The translations under genes and the position numbers were made by a program. Positions 37,332 to 52,500 of a DNA stretch of 64,000 nucleotides are shown here, in pieces (the stretch's first letter is position 1; every line of letters begins with the position of its first letter). The stretch comes from Haliclona indistincta (taxonomy: Eukaryota > Porifera > Demospongiae > Haplosclerida > Chalinidae), in assembly GCA_964017065.1 (NCBI GenBank), contig OZ024786.1:14384242-14448241 (forward strand), in the 5' to 3' direction. The notes under the pieces are model-generated. The model made no database searches, was not told the origin of the DNA, and worked only from the letters and a program-made list of their open reading frames with translations.

Positions 37332-37486
37332 TCCATTCACGTATTCTGTTCACTTGGAGTGTGTTCATCTTCTGTTGACTCTGTTTGCAGCTCAGATGCT
37401 CAGTGATAACATGGGTTGTGCCGCCATAGAAGCTGCAATGAGTGTACCAAAGTATGTGTGCGCGCGCGTGTGTGTGTGTGTGTGTG

Positions 37487-37519
<33 letters not shown>

Positions 37520-40500
37520 ATCAGTGTGTGTGTGTGTGTGTGTGTATCAGTGTATGTGTGTGAGTGTGTGTGTTGTGTGAGTGTGTGTGAGTGTGTGTAC
37601 CAAACGAGGAAGGAGGGTGTGGCCTGGTGGCATAGCTGGTCCTCTTGCAAATTCCTAGCCTGGGTTCCAGGAGTTGCAATGTTCGGCTTATACTGCTTAG
37701 TGTCCTAGCTCTACCAATTTAATGCCTTTACCATTTCATTTTATTATAAATAATTATAATTACTCATTCATCTTGTAGAGAGTTAGCTGCTGGAGTTGTC
37801 TCTGTCATACTCAACTTGTTCATCTCTCAACCTCCTTCTCCTCCGCCATCATTGAGACTCCCGTCACCTGGTGTCATATACTCTGTCACATGTAAGCAAC
37901 ATCACCTTCTCTCTCACAATCTAAATAATAGTTAGACAGCGCATCCGAGGATCTACGCGATTTAAAAGCCCGAGAGCTGTTGCTATATAGCGTCCAAGCG
38001 TAGCAAGGGCGCTATGGTAACGATGCGAGGGCTTCTACATCGCGTAGATCCGATTTGATGCGCTGTCTAACTGATTTAGACCATAGCAACATCAAACAGA
38101 AACGACGCGAACGACGAGCATAGACAAGTGAACGCTGTAAAAAGTATTGATTTAGGGTTGGTACGTGTATCGAAAAACAAGATTGTGAATTTAGGTAAGT
38201 AAACAAGATTTAAAATAATTGTTTTTTTTCGTGGAAAATATTTTGCTTTCATGAGATAAGTATTAGTTATTGCCCTCACACGAGGGCAATAACCGACATT
38301 AGTGACCGCGGGAAAGTCGGTTGCCCGAGTTACGGTCGAGGGCTCAGCCCGAGACTGTACGAGGGCTCAGCCCGAGACTGTACGAGGGCAAGCGACTTTC
38401 CCGAGGTCATTAATGTCGGTTATTGCCCGAGTTGTGTAGGGCAATAAATGATTTATTACATAGTTCATCTCTGTGAGCGCAATAACATTGCGAATTTTTC
38501 AAACTCGCTAAGACGCAATGGTCTGTTGCTATAGAAGACGCTACTCGCGGTCAATAACCTACATTAATGCCCTCGTATAGAGCAATCCGATTGGTTAAAG
38601 ATGACGTACTATGTAATAACAATAATAAGAAAGTAGCCATGATAATAATACAGATTTAGTCATGGGTGAATATGACAGTTTAAAGTGAAAATGTGAAATA
38701 ATAGTTCAAGGATAAGTCACAAGCAGGACTCTGAATTGACCAAACAAGTAATAAAAACATTTTAACAAAAATGCAAGAGATTTAGGGTTGGTACATGTAT
38801 CGGAAAACAAGATTGTGAATTTAGGTAATAAACAAGATTTAAAATAAAAGCGAAAGCAGTGTAATGCTTAATTTAGGGAGATAGCATTACACTTCTATTG
38901 TTACAGTCCTGAAATGTATAGTGGGCATTGAGTCGACCATGAAAACATTCACTATGGTGTTCATCCGGACACCATTGGGCCCACGCAATGTCTTGATTTA
39001 GAGAGGTGTCCTCCTCTCGGGAATTGTTAGTTGTTTATTATCACAATTATTACTTTTTAGTGTTTTATTACCTCTATTCAATAAAAATTTATTACCCGTA
39101 AAATGTAATAATTTTTAGGAAATAGAAAAAAATTTGTACAAAGCTGGTACAAAGTGTTATTTTATCACATGACAGTGTGTGACCTACTGACCTTATTTGA
39201 GAGGTCTCCACGCTATGTTGATACACATGTATGATTCTATACTTGTGAGTATAATACATTTTGTTTGCTCTTCTTCAGCTGGTTTGTTCTCTATGGTGAT
39301 GCCTCGTCGTGCTCCGCCCACTGGACCCTCCCCTCTTCCCACCCACTCTCTCCTTCTCCTTCTCCTCCTTGCTCACCAGCACTCACATGGGACTAACCCA
39401 TTCCGAGACGCCATATGCTCTTTCTCCGATGAAAGATCTGATAAGACAGAACCTTCGTTTTGTATCAGTTTAGAGAAACTCTATACGGCTGTGTGCAAGT
39501 AAGATTTCAGTACTGTAGATGTAGAAAATTTTGCATTTTTGCAGTGTAAAATTTACGCCTGTTTGTTCAAATTTTCAAATTTTGAAAATGTTCAAATTTT
39601 GAAATTTTTGTGGGTAAATTTTGTTGCTCCAATAAAAAATGTGTTGGGATTACACTAAACTTTTGCTCTCCCGTGAAAAGCACAAAAATTCTTCATGCAT
39701 GAATTTCGATATTCTCTTGTGCATTTCTGTATATTTTTGTGCTTTCTAGTATACTCTTGTGCATTCTGATACATGTATAATAATTATTCTTGTGCATTTT
39801 AGTAAAATTAATAATTATTCTTGTGTGTGTACTATTATTCCAATACATTCTCGTGAGTTCACTTGTGTACTTTTATATATTCTTGTGCTTTCTAATTATA
39901 TTCTTGTGTATTCTAGTATATTCTTGTGTATTCTAGTATATTCCTGTGTATTCTAGTATATTCTTGTGTATTCTAATATATTCTTGTATATTTCAGGGAA
40001 CTACAGAATGACTATACTACACTATTTCTATATCAACTATTGCAAGGAAACCCACAATTTGCAAATTTTACATTTTCAAGATCCGACATTGACGCAGTGG
40101 TACGTTCTTGTGGACTATTGAATATTCTGTCTTACATTTGTAAATCTCTTTATACTTATTACACTTGTTTGTAAGCATTGTTTGCTACATAAACATCTCT
40201 GTATATTCTAGTAAACTTTTGCACATTATTTGCGGACTATTGAGAACCTGATTTGTGCACCTCTGTAAACTTCTGTATATTCTAGAAATTTCTTTCACTA
40301 CTGGATATTTCTGTATATCTAGGTAGTTCCTCTACTTCAGCAGTTGTGTCTTCAAGGTGTTGACCCAACCCATCGTAGCTACATGCTACTGATAGTGCTG
40401 TTGATTCTGAGCCAAGATGACTGTTTTAACAAGTCTGTTCATGAAAAGGTGATTATAGTACCAAACCCACTGAGTTACTGCTCTATAGCAGACACTAGTC

Positions 40501-43500
40501 CTGATTGAGTGAATCTTGCTTTATACTGTACACAACAAACCACTGAGTTACTGCTCTATAGCAGACACTAGTCCTGATTGAGTGAATCTTGCTTTATACT
40601 GTACACAACAAACCACTGAGTTACTGCTCTATAGCAGAAACTAGTCCTGATTGAATGAATAATTATGTTCATTAGATGTCTATAATTTAACCCTCTCTAT
40701 TCTCACCTCCAGATGTTGCGCAATATCACATGGTACAGTGATCGTGCTATTCCGTCCTCGTCGCTAGGCAGCATGATGGTGATGACACTGGTCAGAACAA
40801 TGCACAAGAATATCCAACATCTCAGGGTCAGTATATTAATAGCACAGGGTCAGTATACTAATAGCTCAGGTTCAGTATAAAAATTATTAGTATTTCAGGG
40901 TCAGTATACTAGCAGCATGTTCGCTAAGAATACTGTCAGTATACTGGAGGTCAGTATACTAGTAACTTGACATCAGTATACTTAAAGCTGGGCGGTATTA
41001 ACTAAATATAGTATCACTATATTCAAAAAAAATTTTAGTGATATAACTACATACCTATAATATTTAATTACTCATAGCTGCATATACTATTAATATTCTT
41101 TGTTCCAGTTTTAGCCACAAGCCCGCTTCTTGACGACAATGACATTGCTTATCTTTGCAGCACAGCTGTATTAATCCACAGACTTGCAGTTGAATCGATC
41201 AATCACGATCGTCGCATGACTTGCTAAATACAATATTACATTACTATAATCGGTATGCTGGTTAATACCGCATGCACTGTCGGTATATCCGGTAAATCGG
41301 TATCCGGTATTGGCTAAATGCAATTTATATACCTCCACTATATTGAAATAATACCGTGATATGGCTACATATAGGTATACCGCCCAGCCTTAAGTATACT
41401 AGCAGTATACTAGCAGCTCAGGATCAGTATACTAGCAGCTCAGGATCAGTATACCAACAGCTCAGGGTCAGTATACTAGCAGCTCAGGGTCAGTATACCA
41501 ACAGCTCAGGGTCAGTATACTAGCAGCTCAGGGTCAGATACTAGCAGCTCAGGGTCAGTATACTAGCAGCTCAGGGTCAGTATACTAGCAGCTCAGGGTC
41601 AGTATACTAGCAGCTCAGGGTCAGTATACTAGCAGCTCAGGGTCAGATACTAGCAGCTCAGGGTCAGTATACTAGCAGCTCAGGGTCAGTATACTAGCAG
41701 CTCAGGGTCAGTATACTAGCAGCTCAGGGTCAGTATACTAGCAGCTCAGGGTCAGTATACTAGCAGCTCAGGGTCAGTATAAAGGGTTTGCACGAGCCTT
41801 GAAAAGTACTTGAATTAAAAAAGATTTGTTCAAGGCCAAGAATGGACTTGAAAATAGATGTAAATCTGGAAAGTCTTCGACTCCATTGATTATAGGTAGG
41901 CAGCTGACTGGCAAACAAAGCAGCTTTGGCTTAAACGCAACTAAACGCTGCACAAAGATACGATTGCCAGCAGCGAGAAACTCAGCAATAGGAAAAATTA
42001 GGGGCGTGGCTTGTATCTGACCATGTCAATTATTTACGCGTATGCGTGTTAATTACTTGGCGTTGGCTACCATGTTTGCGGTCATGAATATTGCAATTTT
42101 TGACCTGGATAGGCCTTGAAAAGACCTTGAATTTACTTTTTTTAATTGTACAGTGCTTCCAGCTTAGTCGCTCCACTTTTTAATTTTTTGCAACCATGAA
42201 ATATTTTCGCATGTAAAAATTTTATTTCAATAGCTATATGCATGATTCTTGGAATAGACGTAGATACATCATATCTCTATCAGAATGTCAATTCAGGAGG
42301 ATACAGAATGAACCGTAATGTTTGTACGACATCAAACGTGATAGGAACTGGTGCGACTATTGCAGTAGCTACTTTTTAAGAGTGAACTCAAAAATTACTT
42401 CGAGTTAAGAACACACACTTCACTTCAAGTAAATATAGTGCCTTTTACACTGGTATACCAAGAATTGAACATTATCTTTGCGCGCAGAGTTTTTCAGAGC
42501 TTGTTGAAGCGTTGAAATTGGAGGTTTTCAATGCCCTGGACTTTTTAAGAACAAACTTCAGAAACCTTTCGAGTTAAGAAAAATCCCTTTAGTTTTATAA
42601 TGATAGGTATATAATACATCCATAAAACAGAATTCAGGGCTGTATCTTTATCGCTTTGCAAGTAGCGATTGCGTTTGTGATACTACTCGACGGTGCCGTC
42701 GAATTGCTGTCTTACTGATGACGTCGGCTACTTCACTCCTACGTTGTATGACGACATCGAGTGTGCCGCGTGCATCTGAAGCGCGCGCCAAGTGCCCGCC
42801 AAATGGCTGTTACTGAACTTGATCTGGTGTCTTTCACATCGCTAGTACGAGGGATTAAGTTTTACAATGTTTCGACAAGTGCAGTTCGTGTCGGAGATTT
42901 TAAAGTTATTATAATCAGTTATTATTGACGTCACATGTTCATGATGATGTCACAACAAAATTTATAATATAATAAAATGGCGACTTTGTATTGGTTCTAT
43001 TGGAGCGACTCCACGGTGCTTGTGCAACGTAGTTCTCTGTTCCTGACTGTGAAAAGGTATGAAAACAAATGGTAAGTGCAAAATACAACTTAAACTTGCA
43101 AAAATGATGCAAAACGTGCAAGTATGAAAAAGTGGATCGACTAAGCTGGAAGCACTGTATAAACTGTGGGCATACAGTCAGTACAACATGTATTGCATGA
43201 GCCGACGGTGCTTTTACTGGTTTGTAGCATGACGGGTCGCCGCTGTAGCTGGATCTTTGTGCCGGGTGACTATTTTGAAAGGTCTCCACCCATCGTGCTA
43301 TAACTTCCTATAATAGACACAAGTACACAGTAGACTTCAAATACGGTTCATTGCCCAACTAGTAGAATGTGGTTTAAATAATTATCTGCTCCAATGCATA
43401 TTATGATACACTGATGTTATCTCATGTTAATGAAATGCTTCCTGTCAATTTCGCTTGTGGAAGTATCAATTTGTTACAGATGTTTGACAGTATCAATAAT

Positions 43501-46500
43501 TGTGAGAAACATGAACCACAATACGTCATTCTAGAAATGGTACATGATCATAGACAGTCTTGTAATTTGTAGATCAGTTCTGTCATGTACAGCTGTGACA
43601 TATCTACATGTTACCACAAAATCTATGTACCAATTAAAATCTAAATCTTGATGAAAATGTCATCAAAAATTGTAATAAAATAATTATTAGACTTTCAAAC
43701 ATCATAATATTGTGGTTATAGCGTTGCTAGGGTGTGGCTCATGGTGGATGCGAGGTGCCTAGCCTACTGCCAGCTGCTTACAAGTTAAGTCTAAATAGTG
43801 TGCATATCCGGTGACAGACGGTTCGACGTCGACTTTCATTTGTCCGTGTTGCCCACAGTATACTTGGTGTCTCTGTGCTCAGTTGAGGCCATCTCGCCTA
43901 GGCCCTGTTTTATTCCGAGATTACAGCTTTGGTATCTAGAGTCCTCGATATCACACGCATCATTTGCACCTCAGGCCGCATCTGGGTCGTGTTTCCTCTT
44001 CAAACTATACTTGATTGGAAAATACTATGTGTAAATTACTTTCTAATACGTCAAAGGCTTGTACAGCTCATCGCAAGGCGTCCTGTGTTAGAAATATAGC
44101 ATTTTCTGTATAGCTTAGTATATCAGAAAAAATGTTACTGCAACCTTTCCCTGGCAATTTATTGACAATAAAGAATTTTTGATATACTTTATATTATATA
44201 ATATTTCTTAATAAACAGTAGCACTAAGGCGTAGGAAAAAAATATAATCAGAAAATAAGATAAAAGCTAATTGTTGGTATTTATCAATTGCATTTGATTC
44301 TATTACTATCAGTGACACTAATGTCACACTGGTCTGAATAAGCTATGAGGTCATCTGATTTAGAGGCCATTACTGCCATGGGCAATATGGAACAAGGGAG
44401 TGCTTGGCAGTTGTAGTACAAGTTTGAAAACGATGTCAGTTCAGTGCTGAGCAAATAGATCATTCCAGAGTAGGACTTGGCTGTGAGTTGTTCAAATGAT
44501 GAGCTATTTCCTTTGGTACCAGATACTTGAGATTGCTATAATCAATAATAATAATAATGTCATTTCTATACATGTATTTTATCCAATTCATTCAATCGTG
44601 GCAACACCCAAAAAGCAGACTTTACCGAAGGATGAGGCAAATTGACAAGTAATCCACTCCATGTGGGTGAGTTAGAGTGATAGATATCTTACCTCTAAAG
44701 TGTTGTAGAGGGATTCAACTGCATTCAATTGTTCTGAACCTATCAAGCCATGATCCAAACTAGTCAATGCCTCTATCAGTAGTTCAGTGAATGGTAGCAG
44801 CTGATTGTCTTCATTACAGACAAGTGAGCTATCATTGCCAACTGGTATACCATATTCTCCCTAAACAAGACCGCATTAAATAATTATAGATATTAATTTT
44901 TTTGAATAGACTCACATCAATATGAAAGCGCGTCATCTGTATAGCTGTCCAACAGAGCTGTCTATCGATAGTACAGGAGGTTGTGGAATCGACTGAAAAT
45001 GCTGCCACAGAGCACACAAACAAGATCAAGGAGATTGGATTCATTTCGTAGAGATTTAAAAGCTAGTACTGTTAGTTGCAGAGAGAGCTATTGAAGTGAA
45101 CTGCCTTGTCACTGAGAGAGGTTGGCTTTTATACACTGTAGAGAACATGGCAATTAATACATCAGATCAAGTGTGACTTTCCACGACAGTAGAACTTTAT
45201 GTGCTTCAAACAAGTGTTACGGATGAATGAGCGAGACTTCTTCATAACAAATTAGTTGTGGGGAAAGCCGTGGAATGCACTGCCTGCTACAGTGATCTTC
45301 ACAGCTCATTGGACGCCTTTTGCAACTAACAAGCATATCCTTGATTGTACATGTACTGTGAGAAAGAATTGACGTTTGTTGAATAAAAATAATGCTGAAC
45401 AATTTGTGCGGTCTGTGTTCACGTGAACACAACATGCTGGTCAAATGTCCCACTTAGCATACTGTCACTGACGTAATTTCCTAATAATGTGATGTTTATC
45501 AAAAATACGGAATTGTTCCACCTCTCCAGACTAACCTTACTCAATATTATTACCAGTCACGTAGTATGCACTTGTTTCGAAATTAAATTCTGCATGATAT
45601 AATATAATATATTGTAAATTGACCTCAATTTGAGGGAATACACATCATTATCATAATAAATATTATACAAATCACCGTATTATGCAAACAAGATAGCTTT
45701 AACTCTGATTTTGAATTATCCTTGGGTATATTCTGTGAAAGAAAATTTAAAAGTATTGTAAATGTACACAATTACACTGTAGACTTCAGATACGGTTCAT
45801 TGCCCAACTAGTAGAATGTGGTTTAAATAATTATCTGCTCCAATACATGTTATGATACACTGATGTTATCTCATGTTAATGAAATGCTTCCTGTCAATTT
45901 CGCTTGTGGAAGTATCAATTTGTTACAGATGTTTGACAGTATCAATAATTGTGGGAAACGTGAACACATTACGTCATTCTAGAAATGGTACATGATCATG
46001 GACAGTCTTGTAATTTGTAGATCAGTTCTGTCATGTACAGCTGTGACATATCTACATATTACCACAAAATCTGTACCAATTAAAATTTAAATCTTGATGG
46101 AAATTTCATCAAAAATTGTAATAAAATAATTATTAGACTTTCAATAATCATAATATTGTGGTTATAGCGTTGCTAGGGTGTGGCTCATGGTGGATGCGAG
46201 GTGCCTAGACTGCTGCCAGCTACTTACAAGTTAAGTCTAAATAGAGTGCATATCCGGTGACAGACGGTTCGACGTCGACTTTCATTTGTCCGTGCTGCCC
46301 ACAGTATACTTGGTGTCTCTGTGCTCAGTTGAGGCCATCTCGCCTAGGCCCTGTTTTATTCCGAGATTACAGCTGTGGTATCTAGAGTCCCCAATATCAC
46401 ACGCATCATTTGCACCTCAGGCCGCATCTGGGTCGTGTTTCCTCTTCAAACTATACTTGGTTGGAAAATGCTATGTGCAAATTTCTTTTTAATACGTCAA

Positions 46501-49500
46501 CGGCTTGTACAGCTCATCACAAGGCGTCCTATGTTATAAATAATTATAGCAATTACTGTATAACTTAGTAAATCAGAAAAAATTCTTATGCAACCTTTGC
46601 CCCGGCAATTTATTGACAATAAAGATTTTTTGATATACTTTCTGTTATTATAACTATAACTAACCTTACTTAGACCATACTTCAATGTAATTCTGCAAAT
46701 TGATTGGTCAGCCAGAGGTGTTCTAAATCAAGTAGAACACCGCTGATTTCACTTAGTATACCGCTGAGTTTACTTAGAACACCTTTAATTAACCACGTCA
46801 TTAATAACCACAACAACATGGCGTCGTTGAAAAACGCACGCGAGTTTATACTGCCATCGTATGAAAACGGGCCTTCTCTTCACTCTGGGAACTTCTCTGG
46901 GCTCTCTACTACCGCGAGCGCTTCGTTTGCTTAAGCGCAGGTATGGTCTAAACACCTCAGACGATAGATTCTCGGTGCCTACGAGATTTAGGTCACCTTG
47001 GAAACCGAAATAGACGCCATCGCGCTACGCGCTCGGGACGTCTAAAACATCGGTTTCCGCGGTGATCTAAATCCCGTAGACACCTCAAATCCATCGTCTA
47101 ACCTATATTTAGAGTATAGCTCAATGTTATTGACCAATCAGATTTATTAGATCTGAGGATCTATTTGCTGTAGAGACCATCTGCGAATGGATAGAGTCCA
47201 TCTGTGAACAGATAGACCACAGTTTGCTTAGTGAAAGTGCATTCATAAGAAACCATAACATTGTTATTTCAAGAACACATGATGTGAGGGCTTGTACACG
47301 TGTGAGCGTGAGTGAGTTTCAGAAGCTAGGTTCTTGTTGCGTCAAAAAGCCACTAGCAGACGCGAAAGCGATGGCGGAAGGACAGTAGGAGACGAGACGA
47401 GTACCACCAAGGTGTAACAAGGCACGAGAAACTGTTTAGCGATGTACTCTAGCTAAAATCACCTGTATTTTCACATCGCTGAAGTATGGCAGTGTTCTTC
47501 ACAAAACTATTTGCGTAGCGTCGAAAATTCCTTGTTGGATAGCAACGGTTGCTATACTCTAAGCCGGTTAGAGACCTCGGCCAATGGGATCTACGCGGTA
47601 TAGAAACCCTCGCGTCGCCATGGAACCCTCGCGCTATGCGCTCGGGTTCTATATGGCTTCCACTCGGGTTTCTATACCGTGTAGATCCCTTGGCCTCGGT
47701 CTCTAACCTATACATCGAATAATCTTTTTTTCTGAATACGGAGTGTTTTAGCTACCTGTACATATACAGATTTAATCAATAATTATTGGATAAAAAGTGA
47801 AAAACATAAATATAACTACTCGTATCATCTGAACTATAGTGATTATTATGATTTGATTTAGGCAACAATGATTTCTAATAGGAAATAAGTTTACAATAAT
47901 ATTTCTAAACAGTATAGCACTAAAGTGTAAGAAAAATATATAATCAGAAAATAAGATAAAAGCTAATTGTTAGTATTTTTATCAATTGCATTTGATTCTA
48001 TTACTATCAGTGACACTAATGTCACACTGGTCTGAATAAGCTATGAGGTCATCTGATTTAGAGGCCAATACTGCCATGGGCAATATGGAACAATCGAGTG
48101 GTTGACAGTTGTAGTACAAGTTTGAAAACGTTGTCAGTTCAGTGCTGAGCAAATAGATCATTCCAGAGTAGGACTTGGCTGTGAGTTGTTCAAATGATGA
48201 GCTATTTCCTTTGGTACCAGATACTTGAGATTGCTATAATCAATAATAATAATACTGTCATTTCTATACATATATTTTATCCTATTCATTCAATCATGGC
48301 AACACCCAAAAAGCAAACTTTACGAGGGATGAGGCAAAATGACAAGTAATCCACTCCATGTGGGTGATTTAGAGTGATAGATATCTTACCTCTAAAGTGT
48401 TGTAGAGGGATTCAACTGCATTCAAATCATCTGAACCTATCAAGCCATGATTCAAACTAGTCAATGTCTCCATCAGTAGCTCAGTGAATGGTAGCAGCTG
48501 ATTGTCTTCATTACAGACAATTGAGCTATTGGGGCCAACTGGTACACCATATTCTTCCTAAACAAGACCGCATTGAATAATTATAGATATTACTTTTTTG
48601 AATAGACTCACAGCAATATGAAAGCGCGTCATCTGTATAGCTGTCCAACCGAGCTGTCTATCGCTAGTACAGGAGGTTGTGGAATCGACTGAAAATGCTA
48701 TCACAGAGGACACAAACAAGATCAAGGAGATTGGATTCATTTCGTAGAGATTTAAAAGCTAGTACTGTTAGTTGCAGAGAGAGCTATTGAAGTGAACTGC
48801 CTTGTCACTGAGAGAGGAGAGAGGCTGGCTTTTATACACTGTAGAGAACATGGCAATTAATACAACAGATCAAGTGTGACTTTCCATGACAGTAGAACTT
48901 TATGCGCTTCATACAAGTGTTACGGATGAATGAACTAGAGTTCTTCATAACAAATTAGTTGTGGGGAAAGCCGTGGAATGCACTGCCTTCTACAGTGATC
49001 TTCACGGCTCATTGGACGCCTTTTGCAACTAACAAGCATATCCTTGATTGTACATGTACTGAGAAAAAGAATTGACGTTTTTGAATAAAATACTAACAAG
49101 CATATCCTTGATTGTACATGTACTGTGAGAAAGAATTGACGTTTGGTGAATAAAATGCTGAACAATTTGTGCGGTGTTTGTTCACGGGAACACAACATGT
49201 TGGGTCAAATTTCCCACTTAGCATACTGTCACTGACGTAATTTCCTATAAAAATACGGAATTGTTCCACCTCTCAAGAGTGACCTTACTCCATATTATTA
49301 CCGGTCACGTAGTACGCACTTGTTTCGAATTTAAATTCTACATGATATTATATATTGTAAAGTGACCTCAATTTGAGGGAATGCACATCATTATCATAAT
49401 AAATATTATACAAATCACCGTATTATGCAAACAAGATAGGTTTAACTCTTATTTTTATTATCCTTGGGTATATTATGTGAAAGAAAATTTAAAAGTATTG

Positions 49501-52500
49501 TAAATGTACACAATTACACTTATACTTCAAATACGGTTCATTGCCCAACTAGTAGAATGTGGTTTAAATAATTTTCTGCTCCAATGCATATTATGATACA
49601 CTGATGTTATCTCATGTTAATGAAATGCTTCCTGTCAATTTCGCTTGTGGAAGTATCAATTTGTTACAGATGTATCAATAATTGTGGGAAACATGAACAC
49701 AGTAGGTCATTCTAGAAATCTTGCTCGAGTGATATAAATTTGTCGGTACATGTAATTTGTAGATCAGTTCTGTTACCAATGAATCATGTACAGCTATGAT
49801 AGAAATGTCAACAAAAATTTATTAGACTTTCAATAATCATAATAATTTATTGTGTTTACAGCGTTGCTAGGGTGTGGCTCATGGTGGATGCGAGGTGCCT
49901 AGCCTACTGCCAGCTGCTTACAAGTTAAGTCTAAATAGAGTGCACATCCGGTGACAGACGGTTCGACGTCGACTTTCAATTATCCGTGTTGGGAAACAGT
50001 ACTTGGTGTCTCTGTGCCCAGTTGAGGTGACCTCGCCTAGCCCCTGTTTTATTCCGAGATTACAGCTGTGGTATCTAGAGTTCCCGATACCACACGCATC
50101 ATTTTACACCTCAGGCGCATCTGGGTCGTGTTTCCTCTTCAAACTACACTTGATTGGAAAATGCTATGTGTAAATTCCTTTTTAATAATTATGTCAAAGG
50201 CTTGTACAGCTCATCGCAAGGCGTCCTATGTTATAAATAATTATAGCAATTACTGTATAGCTTAGTAAATCAGAAAAAAATCTTACTGCAACCTTTCCCG
50301 GCAATTTATTGACAAAAATGAATTTTTGATATACTTTATAACTATTATTAACTATAACTATCTATCCTTACATCTAATAATCTTTTTTTCTGAATACGGA
50401 ATGTTTTAGCAACCTGTACATACAGATTTAATCAATATTGGATAAAAAGTGAAAACATATACATATAACTACTTGTATCATCTAAAACTATAGTGATTAT
50501 TATGGTTTGATTTAGGCAACAATGATTTCTAATAGGAAATAAGTTTACAATAATAAAATTAATATTATTTCTTAATAAACAGTAGCACTAAGGCGTAGAA
50601 AAAATATATAATCAGAAAAGGAAAGAAGATAAAAGCTAATTGTTAGTATTTTTATCAATTGCATTTGATTCTATTACTATCAGTGACACTAATGTCACAC
50701 TGGTCTGAATAAGCTATGAGGTCATCTGATTTAGAGGCCAGTACTGCCATGGGCAATATGGAACAAGGGAGTGGTTGACAGTTGTAGTACAAGTTTGAAA
50801 ATAATGTCAGTTCAGTGCTGAGCAAATAGATCATTCCAGAGTAGGACTTGGCTGTGAGTTGTTCAAATGATGAGCTATTTCCTTTGATACCAGATACTTG
50901 AGATTGCTATAATCAATGAAAATTAATAACAGTAATAATAATTCTGTACATGTATTTTTCGAATCCTATTCATGCAATCGTGGCAACACCCGAAGGATGA
51001 GGCAAATTGACAAGTAATCCACTCCATGTGGGTGATTTAGAGTGATAGATATCTTACCTTCAGAGTGTTGTTGAGGGATTCAACTGCATTAAAATCATCT
51101 GAACCTATCAAGCCATGATTCAAACTAGTCAATGCCTCCATCAGTAGTTCAGTGAATGGTAGCAGCTGATTGTCTTCATTACAGACAATTGAGCTATTAT
51201 CGCCAACTGGTACACCATATTCTCCCTAAACAAGACCGCATTAAATAATTATAGATATTAATTTTTTTGAATAGACTCACAGCAATATGAAAGCGCGTCA
51301 TCTGTATAGCTGTCCAACCTAGCTGTCTATCAATAGTACAGGAGGTTGTGGAATCGACTGAAAATGCTACCACAGAGGACACAAACAAGATCAAGGAGAT
51401 TGGATTCATTTCGTAGAGATTTAAAAGCTAGTACTGTTAGTTGCAGAGAGAGCTATTGAAGTGAACTGCCTTGTCACTGAGAGAGGTTGGCTTTTATACA
51501 CTGTAGAGAACATGGCAATTAATACATCAGATCAAGTGTGACTTTCCATGACAGTAGAACTTTATGTGCTTCATACAAGTGTTACGGATGAATGGAAGAG
51601 AGTTCTCCATAACAAATTAGTTGTGGGGAAAACCGTGGAATGCACTGCTTTCTACAGTGATCTTCACGGCTCATTGGACGCCTCTTGCAACTTAACAAGC
51701 ATATCCTTCTTTTGTACATGTACTGAGAAAAAGAATTGACGTTTGGTGAATAAAATGCTGAACAATTTGTGCGGTCTGTGTTCACGGGAACACAACATGT
51801 TGGTCAAATTTCCCACTTAGCATACTGTTACTGACGTAATTTCCTAATAATGTAATGTTTATCAAAAATACGAAATTGTTCAACCTCTCAAGACTGTCCT
51901 TACTCAATATTAGTAGTCACTTAGTATGCACTTGTTTCGAATTTAAATATAATATATTGTAAAGTGTCCTCAATTTGAAGGAATACACGCCATTATCATA
52001 ATTATTATACAATCACCGTATTATGCAAACAAGATAAGTTTAACACTGTAGGTAATTCTATAATCAGTGTGAAAGAACTGATTTTTAATTATCCTTGGGT
52101 ATATTCTGTGAAAGAAAAATTAAAAGTATTATAATGTACACAATAGAGTTCAAATACGGTTCATTGCCCAACTAGTAGAATGTGGTTTAAATAATTATCT
52201 GCTCCAATGCATATTATGATACACTGATATTATCTCATGTTAATGAAATGCTTCCTGTCAATTTCGCTTGTGGAAGTATCAATTTGTTACAGATGTTTGA
52301 CAGTATCAATAATTGTGGGAAACATGCATGAGCACAGTAATGACATTCTAGAAATCTTGCTCGAGTGAGATAATTTTATCGGTACTTGACAATGGTCAGT
52401 ATTATTTCTTGTAATAGGTAGATCAGCTCTGTTACCAATGAATCATGAACAGCTGTTACACATCTACATAATACCACAAAATCTATGTACCAAATAAACT

